From JASHPR01 sp963808705 (lineage in GTDB: Bacteria > Actinomycetota > Actinomycetes > Streptosporangiales > Streptosporangiaceae): 64,000 nt of DNA. The DNA lies in contig CAWEHB010000016.1 in the NCBI GenBank assembly GCA_963808705.1, forward strand, positions 310,001 through 374,000. The letters are read 5' to 3'. Shown one piece after another: positions 15,381 to 23,265 of this stretch (positions are counted from its first letter, which is position 1; every line of letters begins with the position of its first letter). The notes below the pieces were generated by a model that was not told where the DNA came from, did no database searches, and saw only the letters and a list, made by a program, of their open reading frames with translations. The translations under genes were made by a program, and so were the position numbers.

Positions 15381-18300
15381 ATGGTCATTCATGCTCCGGC
15401 TCAGGCCCGTACGGTCACCCTGACGATCGACGGGGTGGCGGTCACCGTCCCGGACGGCACCACGATCTGGGCCGCGGCCAGGCAGGCGGGCGTCGACATC
15501 CCGGTCCTGTGCCACGACGAGCGCTACGACCCCGTGGGCGTCTGCCGGATGTGCGTGGTGGACGTCGGGGCGCGCGCCTACGCCGCCGCCTGCGTGCGCC
15601 CGTGCGAGGACGGCATGGAGGTCAAGACCGCCACGCCGGACGTGGAGCGCAACCGCGCCACCCTGACCGAGCTGCTGCTCGCCGACCAGCCCGCGCGCGA
15701 GCGCGACCCGAAGCAGACCACCACCGGCGACAACGAGCTGCTCGCCCTGGCCGACCACTTCGGGCTGGCCGACGGCGGCGGCCTGCCCGCCGGCTCGGGC
15801 CGGGGGGCGGACCTGTCCAACCCGGTCATCGCGGTGGACCACGACGCGTGCATCCTGTGCGACCGCTGCGTCCGCGCCTGCGACGACATCCAGGGCAACG
15901 ACGTCATCGGCCGCAGCGGCAAGGGCTACGCCACCCGGATCGCCTTCGACCTGAACGACCCGATGGGCGCGTCGTCGTGCGTGACCTGCGGGGAGTGCGT
16001 CGCGGCCTGCCCGACGGGCGCGCTGACCAACAAGCCGATCGGCAGCATTCCGATCCGCCCGCGCAGCGAGCTCGACCAGGTGGACAGCGTCTGCCCGTAC
16101 TGCGGCGTCGGCTGCGCGCTCACCTACCACGTCGACCGGGAGCGGGGCGCGATCGCGTTCGCCGAGGGCCGGGACCAGCCGGGCTCGAAGGGCCGGCTGT
16201 GCGTCAAGGGCCGGTACGGCTGGGACTACGCGGCCTCACCACAGCGCCTCACCGTGCCGCTGATCCGCCGCGACGACGCCTACCCCAAGGGACCGCTGTC
16301 CGCGGACGTACGCGGCGAGATGAACCGCGGCGAGTACCTCGAAGACACCGAAGAGCGGGCCGAGCGCAGGCAGCTCAGCGCGGGCCGCGACGTCAACGCC
16401 ACCCGCAACGGCCGGGGCGGCAACGGCCGGGGCGGCAACGGCCGGGGCGGCAACGGCCGGGGCGGCAACGGCCGGGGCGGCAACGGCGACGGCGGCCGCA
16501 GCGAGCAGCGCGGGCGCAAGCCCGGGGGCCTGGTCGACTACGCCGAGGTGCTGCCGCACTTCCGGGAGGCCACCTGGGACGAGGCGCTGGACCTGGTCGC
16601 CCGGCGGCTCACCGAGGTCTACGCCGACGGCGGGCCGGGCGCGATCGCCGGCTTCGGCTCGGCCAAGTGCTCCAACGAGGAGGCCTACCTCTTCCAGAAG
16701 CTGATCAGGACCGGCTTCCACACCAACAACGTGGACCACTGCACCCGGCTGTGCCACGCGTCCAGCGTATTCGCGCTGTTCGAGGGCATCGGCTCCGGCG
16801 CGGTCTCCACCACCTACGGCGACGTGATCAACGCCGACGTGGCCATCGTGACCGGCAGCAACCCGACCGCGAACCACCCGGTGGCGTCGTCGTTCTTCAA
16901 GCAGGCCCGCCGCCGGGGCACGACGATCATCTACGTCGATCCCCGGGCCGACAAGATGGCCGACCACGCCGACATCTTCTGCCAGATCAAGCCGGGCACC
17001 GACGTCGCGTTCTACAACGGCGTCATGCACGAGGTGATCAGGCTCGGGCTGACCGACGACGAGTTCATCCGCAGCCGGACGACGAACTTCGAGGCCCTGG
17101 CCGAGACGGTCAAGAACTACCCGCCAGAGCGGGCCGCCCAGATCACCGGGGTGGACGCCGCGGTGATCCGGCGGGCGGCGCGGGCCTGGGGCGAGGCGGG
17201 CGCGGGCGTGATCTTCTGGGGCATGGGCATCTCCCAGCACACCACCGGCACCGACAACGCCCGCTGCCTGATCGCGATGTGCGCGATCACCGGCAACGTC
17301 GGCCGGCCGGGCAGCGGGCTGCACCCGCTGCGCGGGCAGAACAACGTGCAGGGCTCCTCGGACATGGGCCTGATCCCGATGTACTACCCGGACTACCAGA
17401 AGGCCGACAACCCCGACGTCCGCGCTAGGTTCACGCAGCTATGGGGCACCGACGACCTGGACCCCAAGCGCGGCCTGACCGTCACCGAGATCATCGGCTC
17501 GGCGCTCAAGGGCGGCGTGCGCGGCATGTACATGATGGGGGAGAACCCGTTCCTGTCCGACCCCAACATCAACAAGGTCCGCAAGGCGCTGTCCAAGCTC
17601 GACTTCCTCGTGGTCCAGGACATCTTCCTGACCGAGACCGCCGAGTTCGCCGACGTCATCCTGCCTGCCTCGTCCTACCTGGAGAAGGACGGCACCTACA
17701 CCAACACCGACCGCCGGGTGCAGCTAGGACGCAAGGTGCTCGACCCGCCGGGCCAGGCCCGGCTGGACTGGCAGGTCGTGCAGGACATCGCCAACCGGAT
17801 CGGGCTCGGCTGGAGCTACTCATCGCCGCGTGAGGTCTTCGAGGAGATCGTCTCGGTGATGCGCAGCTATAAGAACCTCAGCTACGACAATCTCGGGTCC
17901 ACCGGCAAGCTCTACCCGAATCCCGATCCCGAGCACAGCGACGGGACCGTGGTGATGTTCGGCGAGCGGTTCAACACCCCCGACGGGCTTGCCCACCTGG
18001 TGCCCGCCGAGTGGCTGCCGGCCAAGGAGCTGCCGAATGCCGAATACCCCGTCATCCTCAGCACCGGCCGACTGCTCGAGCACTGGCATACCGGCTCGAT
18101 GACCCGCCGGTCCTACGCGCTCGACGCGATCAGCCCGCGGCCCCAGGTGTACCTGCACCCGGACGACGCCGCCGAGCTCGGCCTGGCCGACGGCGAGATG
18201 GCCCGGGTGACCTCGCGCCGGGGCACGATCGTGCTGGAGACCCGGTTCTCGCACCGGGAGGGCCGCGGCAGCTGCTTCATCCCGTTCCACTTCCGCGAGG

Positions 18301-18413
18301 CCGCGGCCAACCTGCTGACCATCGACGAGATCGACCCGCTCGGCAAGATCCCCGAGTTCAAGTTCTGCGCCGTGCGCATCGAGGCGGCCGTGCCCGAGCC
18401 GCAGGACTTGTGA
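15381..18413 (+). CDS. Formate dehydrogenase, catalytic alpha subunit (FdsA/FdhA-like)
   Basis: A 1010-residue molybdopterin enzyme that oxidises formate to CO2. An N-terminal ferredoxin-type [2Fe-2S] region (CHDERYDPVGVCRMC) is followed by two [4Fe-4S] segments (CILCDRCVRAC, CVTCGECVAACPTG), then CPYCGVGC of the catalytic domain. The active site is Cys458-His459 in CTRLCHASS, so it is a cysteine and not a selenocysteine enzyme. Residues 343-372 are six repeats of NGRGG or a variant, inside an insert of about 75 residues before the ATWDEALDLV segment. GGAGGT at 15363-15368 precedes the ATG by 12 bases. It overlaps the next gene by one base. Soluble NAD-linked type is inferred from that neighbour. 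Confidence 0.92.
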   Translation: MVIHAPAQARTVTLTIDGVAVTVPDGTTIWAAARQAGVDIPVLCHDERYDPVGVCRMCVVDVGARAYAAACVRPCEDGMEVKTATPDVERNRATLTELLLADQPARERDPKQTTTGDNELLALADHFGLADGGGLPAGSGRGADLSNPVIAVDHDACILCDRCVRACDDIQGNDVIGRSGKGYATRIAFDLNDPMGASSCVTCGECVAACPTGALTNKPIGSIPIRPRSELDQVDSVCPYCGVGCALTYHVDRERGAIAFAEGRDQPGSKGRLCVKGRYGWDYAASPQRLTVPLIRRDDAYPKGPLSADVRGEMNRGEYLEDTEERAERRQLSAGRDVNATRNGRGGNGRGGNGRGGNGRGGNGRGGNGDGGRSEQRGRKPGGLVDYAEVLPHFREATWDEALDLVARRLTEVYADGGPGAIAGFGSAKCSNEEAYLFQKLIRTGFHTNNVDHCTRLCHASSVFALFEGIGSGAVSTTYGDVINADVAIVTGSNPTANHPVASSFFKQARRRGTTIIYVDPRADKMADHADIFCQIKPGTDVAFYNGVMHEVIRLGLTDDEFIRSRTTNFEALAETVKNYPPERAAQITGVDAAVIRRAARAWGEAGAGVIFWGMGISQHTTGTDNARCLIAMCAITGNVGRPGSGLHPLRGQNNVQGSSDMGLIPMYYPDYQKADNPDVRARFTQLWGTDDLDPKRGLTVTEIIGSALKGGVRGMYMMGENPFLSDPNINKVRKALSKLDFLVVQDIFLTETAEFADVILPASSYLEKDGTYTNTDRRVQLGRKVLDPPGQARLDWQVVQDIANRIGLGWSYSSPREVFEEIVSVMRSYKNLSYDNLGSTGKLYPNPDPEHSDGTVVMFGERFNTPDGLAHLVPAEWLPAKELPNAEYPVILSTGRLLEHWHTGSMTRRSYALDAISPRPQVYLHPDDAAELGLADGEMARVTSRRGTIVLETRFSHREGRGSCFIPFHFREAAANLLTIDEIDPLGKIPEFKFCAVRIEAAVPEPQDL
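16407..16496 (+). repeat. 15-bp tandem repeat inside the formate dehydrogenase gene
   Basis: Five perfect copies of aacggccggggcggc run from 16407 to 16481, and a sixth with changes runs to 16496. Each copy encodes Asn-Gly-Arg-Gly-Gly. Because the unit is 15 bases, copy-number change would not break the frame. Confidence 0.97.
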
Positions 18414-20110
18414 TGGCGCAGGCCCGGCCGCGCGTGCCCGGGGTCGAGGCCCGGGCCGGCAAGTTCCCCGGCCCCAGCCTGATCCCGGCGCTGCACGCCA
18501 TCCAGGAGCGGCTCGGCTGGCTGCCGCGCGAGGAGCTCGTGACCCTGGCCCGGGACACCCGCCGGCCGCTGTACGAGATCGAGGGGCTGATCTCGTACTA
18601 CCCGCACTTCCGCACCGACCCGCCGGCCAAGGTGGCGCTGCACGCCTGCCACGACCTGTCCTGCTGGCTGCAGGGCGCCGACCAGCGCATCGCGGCCCTG
18701 CGGGAGCGTTACGGGGACGACGCCGAGGTCGAGTTCACCGAGGTGTCCTGCCTCGGCCGGTGCGACGCGGCGCCCGCGGTGGCGGTCAACGAGTGCCCGT
18801 CCGCGGCCGACGACGCGGACGCGCTGGTCACCGCGGCCCGGACCGGGCACCGGGCCGAGCCCGTGCCCCGCGCCTACGGCGGCGGCGGCCCCTGGCCCAA
18901 CGACCCGTACCCGGCGGCCGGGCCAGGGCGGTACGCGGCGCTGCGTAAATTGCTCTCCGGAGAGCTCGACGCCGATCAGGTCATCACCGCGCTGCAGGAC
19001 TCCGGGCTGCGCGGGATGGGCGGGGCCGGCTTCCCCGCGGGCCGGAAGTGGGGGCTGGTCGCCGCGCAGGCGGCCACGCCGAAGTACGTGATCTGCAACG
19101 CGGACGAGTCCGAGCCGGGGACGTTCAAGGACCGGCAGATCCTCGCCGAGCAGCCGCACCTGGTGCTGGAGGGGCTGCTGCTCGGGATGGCGGCGGTCGG
19201 CGCCGAGGAAGGCTGGGTGTTCATCCGGCACGAGTACGGCCCGGAGGAGGCGGTGATCCGCCGCGAGATCGAGTCGCTGCGCGCCGCCGGGCTGGTCGGG
19301 CCGGCTGTGCCGACCGGAAAGAATGGGGCGGGCCCGGGCCGTCGGCTCTCGGTGGAGGTGTTCACCTCGCCGGGCGGCTACATCCTCGGCGAGGAATCGG
19401 CGCTGATCGAGTGCATGGAGGGCCACCGCGGGGAGCCGCGGAACAAGCCGCCGTTCCCCGGGACCTACGGCCTGTGGGGTCAGCCCACGCTGATGAACTC
19501 GGTCGAGACGCTCGCCCACGTCCCGGTCATCATCCTGCGCGGGGCCGACTGGTGGAAGCGGCAGGGCGTGGGCGGCGGCAGCGGGCTGAAGTTCTTCGCG
19601 GTCTCCGGGCACGTCGAGCGCCCCGGCGTGTACTGCGTGCCGATGGGCAGCACCGCTGCCGACCTGCTCGAGCTGGCCGGCGGGGTGGCAGGCGGCCGGG
19701 CCGTGGGCGCGATCCAGCCGGGCGGCGCGTCGTCGAACTTCCTCGGGCCCGACCAGCTCGACGTGCCGCTCGACTTCGACACGCTGGCACGGGCCGGGTC
19801 GATGCTCGGCTCGGGCGCGCTGGTGGTCATGGCCGCGGGCACCGACCTGCTCGCGGCGGCCACGAACGTGCTGCGCTTCTTCCGCAACGAGTCCTGCGGC
19901 AAGTGCGTTCCGTGCCGGGTGGGATCGGCCAAGGCGCACCAGGTCCTCAGCGACCTGCTCGCCGGGGGCGGCGGGCCCGCCGAGGTGAACGGGCAGGTGC
20001 GCCAGCTGGAAGAGACCCTGCGCAAGACCTCGATCTGCGGGCTCGGCCAGGTTGCCCTGGGCCCGGTGGTGAGCGTGCTGAGGCTAGGGGAACAGCCACG
20101 GAGCACCTAA
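18413..20110 (+). CDS. Formate dehydrogenase NuoE/NuoF-like fused diaphorase subunit (FdsG-FdsB type)
   Basis: A 565-residue fusion. Residues about 15-150 are NuoE-like with a [2Fe-2S] ligand set CHDLSC and CLGRC. Residues about 175-555 are NuoF-like: the FMN/NADH loop GLRGMGGAGFPAGRKWG, NADESEPGTFKDR, GGYILGEESALIE and the [4Fe-4S] ligands SCGKCVPC plus a later SICG. It should pass electrons from the alpha subunit to NAD+. In Ralstonia-type enzymes these are separate subunits, FdsG and FdsB. The ATG overlaps the alpha-subunit stop as TGATG. The stop at 20108-20110 overlaps the proposed start of the MoeA gene. Confidence 0.92.
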   Translation: MAQARPRVPGVEARAGKFPGPSLIPALHAIQERLGWLPREELVTLARDTRRPLYEIEGLISYYPHFRTDPPAKVALHACHDLSCWLQGADQRIAALRERYGDDAEVEFTEVSCLGRCDAAPAVAVNECPSAADDADALVTAARTGHRAEPVPRAYGGGGPWPNDPYPAAGPGRYAALRKLLSGELDADQVITALQDSGLRGMGGAGFPAGRKWGLVAAQAATPKYVICNADESEPGTFKDRQILAEQPHLVLEGLLLGMAAVGAEEGWVFIRHEYGPEEAVIRREIESLRAAGLVGPAVPTGKNGAGPGRRLSVEVFTSPGGYILGEESALIECMEGHRGEPRNKPPFPGTYGLWGQPTLMNSVETLAHVPVIILRGADWWKRQGVGGGSGLKFFAVSGHVERPGVYCVPMGSTAADLLELAGGVAGGRAVGAIQPGGASSNFLGPDQLDVPLDFDTLARAGSMLGSGALVVMAAGTDLLAAATNVLRFFRNESCGKCVPCRVGSAKAHQVLSDLLAGGGGPAEVNGQVRQLEETLRKTSICGLGQVALGPVVSVLRLGEQPRST

Positions 20111-21345
20111 CGCCCACGCCCCGGGGCCGGGAGTTCTTCGCCACCCGGACGGTCGCCGAGGCGCTTTCCGGCTTCCGGCCCGAGCGGCGCACCCCGGCCG
20201 AGACCATCCCGCTGGCCAGCGCGCTGCACCGGGTCCCGGCGGCGCCGGTCACCGCGCCGCACCCGCTGCCCGGCTTCGCCCGCTCGACCGTGGACGGCTA
20301 CGCGGTGCGGGCGGCCGACACCTACGGGGTCTTCGACGGGCTGCCCGGCTACCTCGACGTGGTCGGCGCGATCCGGATGGGCTCCGCACCCGACGTCGAC
20401 GTCGGCCCGGGGACCGTGGTCAGCATGCCCACCGGCGGCATGTTGCCCCCCGGCGCGGACGCCGTGGTGATGGTCGAGTACACCGAGGCGGTGTCGGAGG
20501 GCACCATCGAGATCGTCCGCCCCGTGGCTCCCGGCGACGGTGTCGTCCGGGCCGACGAGGACGCCGCGGCCGGGGCCGAGCTGGTACCCGCCGGCCGCCC
20601 GCTGCGCGCCCAGGACCTGGGCATGCTGGCCGCGGCCGGGGTCACCAGCGTGGCCGTCCATGCCCGCCCGCGGGTGACGATCCTGTCCACGGGCGACGAG
20701 GTGGTGCCGGCCGACACCGCGGCGCTGCGCCCGGGCGAGGTACGCGACGCGTCCGCGGTCGCGCTCGCCGCGCTGGTCACCGAGGCCGGCGGCCAGCCGG
20801 CCGGCGCCGGGATCGTCCCGGACGATCCCGGCCTGCTCGAGGCCGCCCTGCGCGCCGCGCTGGCCGGCAGCGACCTGGTCGTGATCTCGGCCGGCTCGTC
20901 GGTCGGGGCGCGCGACGAGACCGGGGCCGCCGTGCGCCGCCTCGGCCCGCCGGGCATCTGGTGCCACGGCCTGGCCATCCGGCCCGGCAAGCCCACGCTG
21001 CTGGCCGAGTGCGCGGGAGTGCCGGTGATCGGGCTGCCGGGCAACCCGCGCTCCGCCCTCGTGATCTTCCGGCTGATCGGGATGCCGCTGGTGCGGCTCG
21101 TCGGCGGGTGCACCCGCCCGCCCGCCGAGCCGGTGGTGCGGGCGCGGCTGGACCGTGACCTGGCCTCGGCCGCGGGCCGCCTGGACGTCGTCCAGGTCCG
21201 CGTGGCCGGCGGCACCGCCAGCCCGGTCTTCGGGCTGTCGGCGCTGCTGTCGGTGCTCACCGCCGCCGACGGATACGTGATCGTTCCCGAGGAGGCGACC
21301 GGGCTCGACGCCGGTACCGAGGTCGACGTCACCCTGTACCGTTGA
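20110..21345 (+). CDS. moeA: Molybdopterin molybdenumtransferase MoeA (start codon unclear)
   Basis: MoeA inserts molybdate or tungstate into adenylated molybdopterin. Seen: STVDGYAVRAAD, TGGMLPPGADAVVMVEY, ILSTGDEVVP, AGSSVGARDETG and GLPGNPRSALVIF. The conserved N-terminal helix region (FFATRTVAEAL to LPGFARS) is open in frame, but no ATG, GTG or TTG lies between 19915 and 20290, and the GTG at 20290 is inside DGYAVRAAD. I propose ACG at 20110, with GGAG at 20100-20103 six bases upstream; a CTG at 20035 or a frameshift from the upstream gene are alternatives. The stop overlaps the start of the second MoeA gene. Confidence 0.85.
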   Translation, partial: TPTPRGREFFATRTVAEALSGFRPERRTPAETIPLASALHRVPAAPVTAPHPLPGFARSTVDGYAVRAADTYGVFDGLPGYLDVVGAIRMGSAPDVDVGPGTVVSMPTGGMLPPGADAVVMVEYTEAVSEGTIEIVRPVAPGDGVVRADEDAAAGAELVPAGRPLRAQDLGMLAAAGVTSVAVHARPRVTILSTGDEVVPADTAALRPGEVRDASAVALAALVTEAGGQPAGAGIVPDDPGLLEAALRAALAGSDLVVISAGSSVGARDETGAAVRRLGPPGIWCHGLAIRPGKPTLLAECAGVPVIGLPGNPRSALVIFRLIGMPLVRLVGGCTRPPAEPVVRARLDRDLASAAGRLDVVQVRVAGGTASPVFGLSALLSVLTAADGYVIVPEEATGLDAGTEVDVTLYR

Positions 21346-22595
21346 TCACCGTCATGGCCGACAGCCCGTTCCTGTCCGACGTGCCCGCCGCCCGCGCCCT
21401 CGACGCCTGGCGCAGCGCCCGCGCGGCCGCGGGCTGCCCGGCCCGGCTGCCGGCGATCCGGGTGCGGGTCGAGGACGCCGCGGGCCGGGTTACCGCCGAG
21501 CCGGTGTGGGCCACCCGCTCCTCGCCGCCCTTTGACGCGGCCGGCATGGACGGGATCGCGGTGCGCGCCGCCGACACCCTCGGCGCCAGCGAGACCACCC
21601 CCGTCTACCTGGAGCCAGACGCCTACGACGTCGTGGATACCGGCGACCCGATGCCCGCCGGGCGGGACGCGGTGGTCATGCGCGAGTACGTGCACTACGC
21701 CGGCGCCGCCGCGGAGCTGCGTGCCGCGGTGCCGCCCTACCAGCACGTCCGCTCGGTGGGCGAGGACGTTTCCGCCGCCGAGCTGCTGCTGCCCGAGGGC
21801 CACCGGCTGCGGGCCGTCGACCTCGCCGCCGCCGCGGCCGCCGGGGCCACGCACCTGAGCGTGCGGCGCGCCCCGGTCGTCGCCGTCCTGCCCACGGGGG
21901 ACGAGGTACGGCCGATCGGCGCGCCGACCGGTCCCGGGGAGATCCTCGACACCAACTCGCTGATGCTGGCCACCCAGGCCCGTGAGGCCGGCGCCGCGGC
22001 GCACTGCCTGCCGATCGAGCCCGACGACCCGGCGGGCCTGGCCGCGGCGGTCCGGGCGGCCGTGGCCGGCTGCGACCTGCTCATCGTCGTGGCGGGCTCG
22101 AGCGCGGGCCGGGATGACTACACCGCCCGGATCGTGGCCCAGCTCGGGACGCTGGCCGTGCACGGCGTGGCGGTCCGGCCCGGCCACCCGGTGGTGCTCG
22201 GCGTGGTCGACGGCACGCCGGTGCTCGGGGCTCCCGGCTACCCGGTGTCGGCCGCGCTGACCTTCGACATCTTCGCCGCGCCGCTGCTGGCCGAGCTGGA
22301 GGGGACCGTGCCCCGCCGCCGCCCGCGGGCCCGGGCCCGGCTGGCCCGCAAGCTCGCCTCCCCGCTCGGCATGGACGACTGGGTGCGGGTGCGCCTGGGC
22401 ATGGTGGGCGCCGCGATGGTCGCCACCCCGCTGCCCCGCGGGGCGGGCGTGCTCACCTCGCTGGTCCGGGCCGACGGGCTGCTGGTGGTGCCAGGCCGGC
22501 CTGGAGGGCCACCACCCGGGCGACGAGGTCGAGGTCGAGCTGCTGCGCGGCCTGGACGAGATCTCCGGCACGATCGTCGCCATCGGATCGCATGA
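21342..22595 (+). CDS. Second MoeA-type protein, N-terminal part of a frameshifted MoeA-PBP fusion
   Basis: A second MoeA-like chain: AAGMDGIAVRAAD, VLPTGDEVRPIG, AGSSAGRDDYTA and LGAPGYPVSAALTF are intact. The start is TTG at 21342, overlapping the first moeA stop, or ATG at 21354. After DGLLVVP at about 22493 the frame turns into Pro/Gly/Arg-rich nonsense. The next frame continues sensibly (AGLEGHHPGDEVEVELL), so one G of the pair at 22494-22495 looks extra. Without it the product would be about 640 residues ending in a periplasmic-binding-like domain, a known MoeA architecture. It is a sequencing error, a pseudogene or a recoded gene; the sequence alone cannot tell. Confidence 0.8.
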   Translation: MITVMADSPFLSDVPAARALDAWRSARAAAGCPARLPAIRVRVEDAAGRVTAEPVWATRSSPPFDAAGMDGIAVRAADTLGASETTPVYLEPDAYDVVDTGDPMPAGRDAVVMREYVHYAGAAAELRAAVPPYQHVRSVGEDVSAAELLLPEGHRLRAVDLAAAAAAGATHLSVRRAPVVAVLPTGDEVRPIGAPTGPGEILDTNSLMLATQAREAGAAAHCLPIEPDDPAGLAAAVRAAVAGCDLLIVVAGSSAGRDDYTARIVAQLGTLAVHGVAVRPGHPVVLGVVDGTPVLGAPGYPVSAALTFDIFAAPLLAELEGTVPRRRPRARARLARKLASPLGMDDWVRVRLGMVGAAMVATPLPRGAGVLTSLVRADGLLVVPGRPGGPPPGRRGRGRAAARPGRDLRHDRRHRIA

Positions 22596-23265
22596 CCTCG
22601 TCCTGGACCTCGCCGCCTCGGCGCTGCACGCCGCGGACCCGCGGGTCACCCTGGCGTCATCGAACGTCGGCTCCCTCGGCGGGCTGGTCGCCCTGCGCGA
22701 CGGGCTGTGCCACATCGCCGGGTCCCACCTGCTGGACCCGGCCACCGGCGAGTACACCCTGCCCTACCTGGACCGGGTCCTCGCCGGGCGGGACGTGTCC
22801 GTGGTCCGGCTCGTGCACCGGGACCAGGGCCTGATCGTCGCCGCCGGCAACCCCCTCGGCCTGAAGGGGATCGAGGACCTGACCCGCGCGGGGGTGCGCT
22901 ACGTCAACCGCCAGCGCGGGGCGGGCACCCGGGTGCTGCTCGACCATGAGCTGCGGCGGCGGGGGATCAGCCCCGGCGCCATCGACGGCTACGCGCGCGA
23001 GGAGCCCACCCACCTGGCCGTGGCGGCGGCGGTCGCCGCCGGGCGCGGCGACGCAGGGCTCGGGATCATGGCGGCCGCGCGCGCCTTCGGCCTCGACTTC
23101 CTGCCGGTCACCCGCGAGCCGTACGACCTCGTGGTCACCGCGGCGGAGGCGGACAGCCCGCGGCTGGATCCGCTATGGGCGCTGCTGCGCTCCGGCCGGT
23201 TCCGGGCGGCGGTGGAGGAACTGGGCGGCTACGGCACCGAGGAGATGGGCCGGCGGATCAGGTAG
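22495..23265 (+). CDS. Periplasmic-binding-like domain, C-terminal part of the frameshifted MoeA fusion
   Basis: This frame continues the MoeA fusion after the extra G. It reads a MoeA C-terminal strand, then a substrate-binding-like domain with TLASSNVGSLGGL, LVHRDQGLIVAAGNPLG, RQRGAGTRVLLDHEL and GLDFLPVTREPYDLVV. This PBP_like domain (LysR-type fold, without a signal peptide) is found attached to MoeA in several phyla and may bind an oxyanion or small ligand. There is no start codon in this frame before GTG at 22795, which is in the middle of the domain, so it is not an independent gene. It overlaps the convergent glycosyltransferase gene by eight bases. Confidence 0.75.
   Translation, partial: AGLEGHHPGDEVEVELLRGLDEISGTIVAIGSHDLVLDLAASALHAADPRVTLASSNVGSLGGLVALRDGLCHIAGSHLLDPATGEYTLPYLDRVLAGRDVSVVRLVHRDQGLIVAAGNPLGLKGIEDLTRAGVRYVNRQRGAGTRVLLDHELRRRGISPGAIDGYAREEPTHLAVAAAVAAGRGDAGLGIMAAARAFGLDFLPVTREPYDLVVTAAEADSPRLDPLWALLRSGRFRAAVEELGGYGTEEMGRRIR

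Noticed and set aside
16407..16496. CRISPR array
   Set aside because: The repeats are contiguous 15-mers in a coding frame, with no spacers and no cas genes.
16752..16754. Selenocysteine in formate dehydrogenase
   Set aside because: The active-site codon is TGC (Cys) and there is no in-frame TGA.
22795..23265. Independent gene starting at GTG 22795
   Set aside because: That start falls inside the binding-protein-like domain; the frame is homologous upstream to 22495, so it is the tail of the MoeA fusion.
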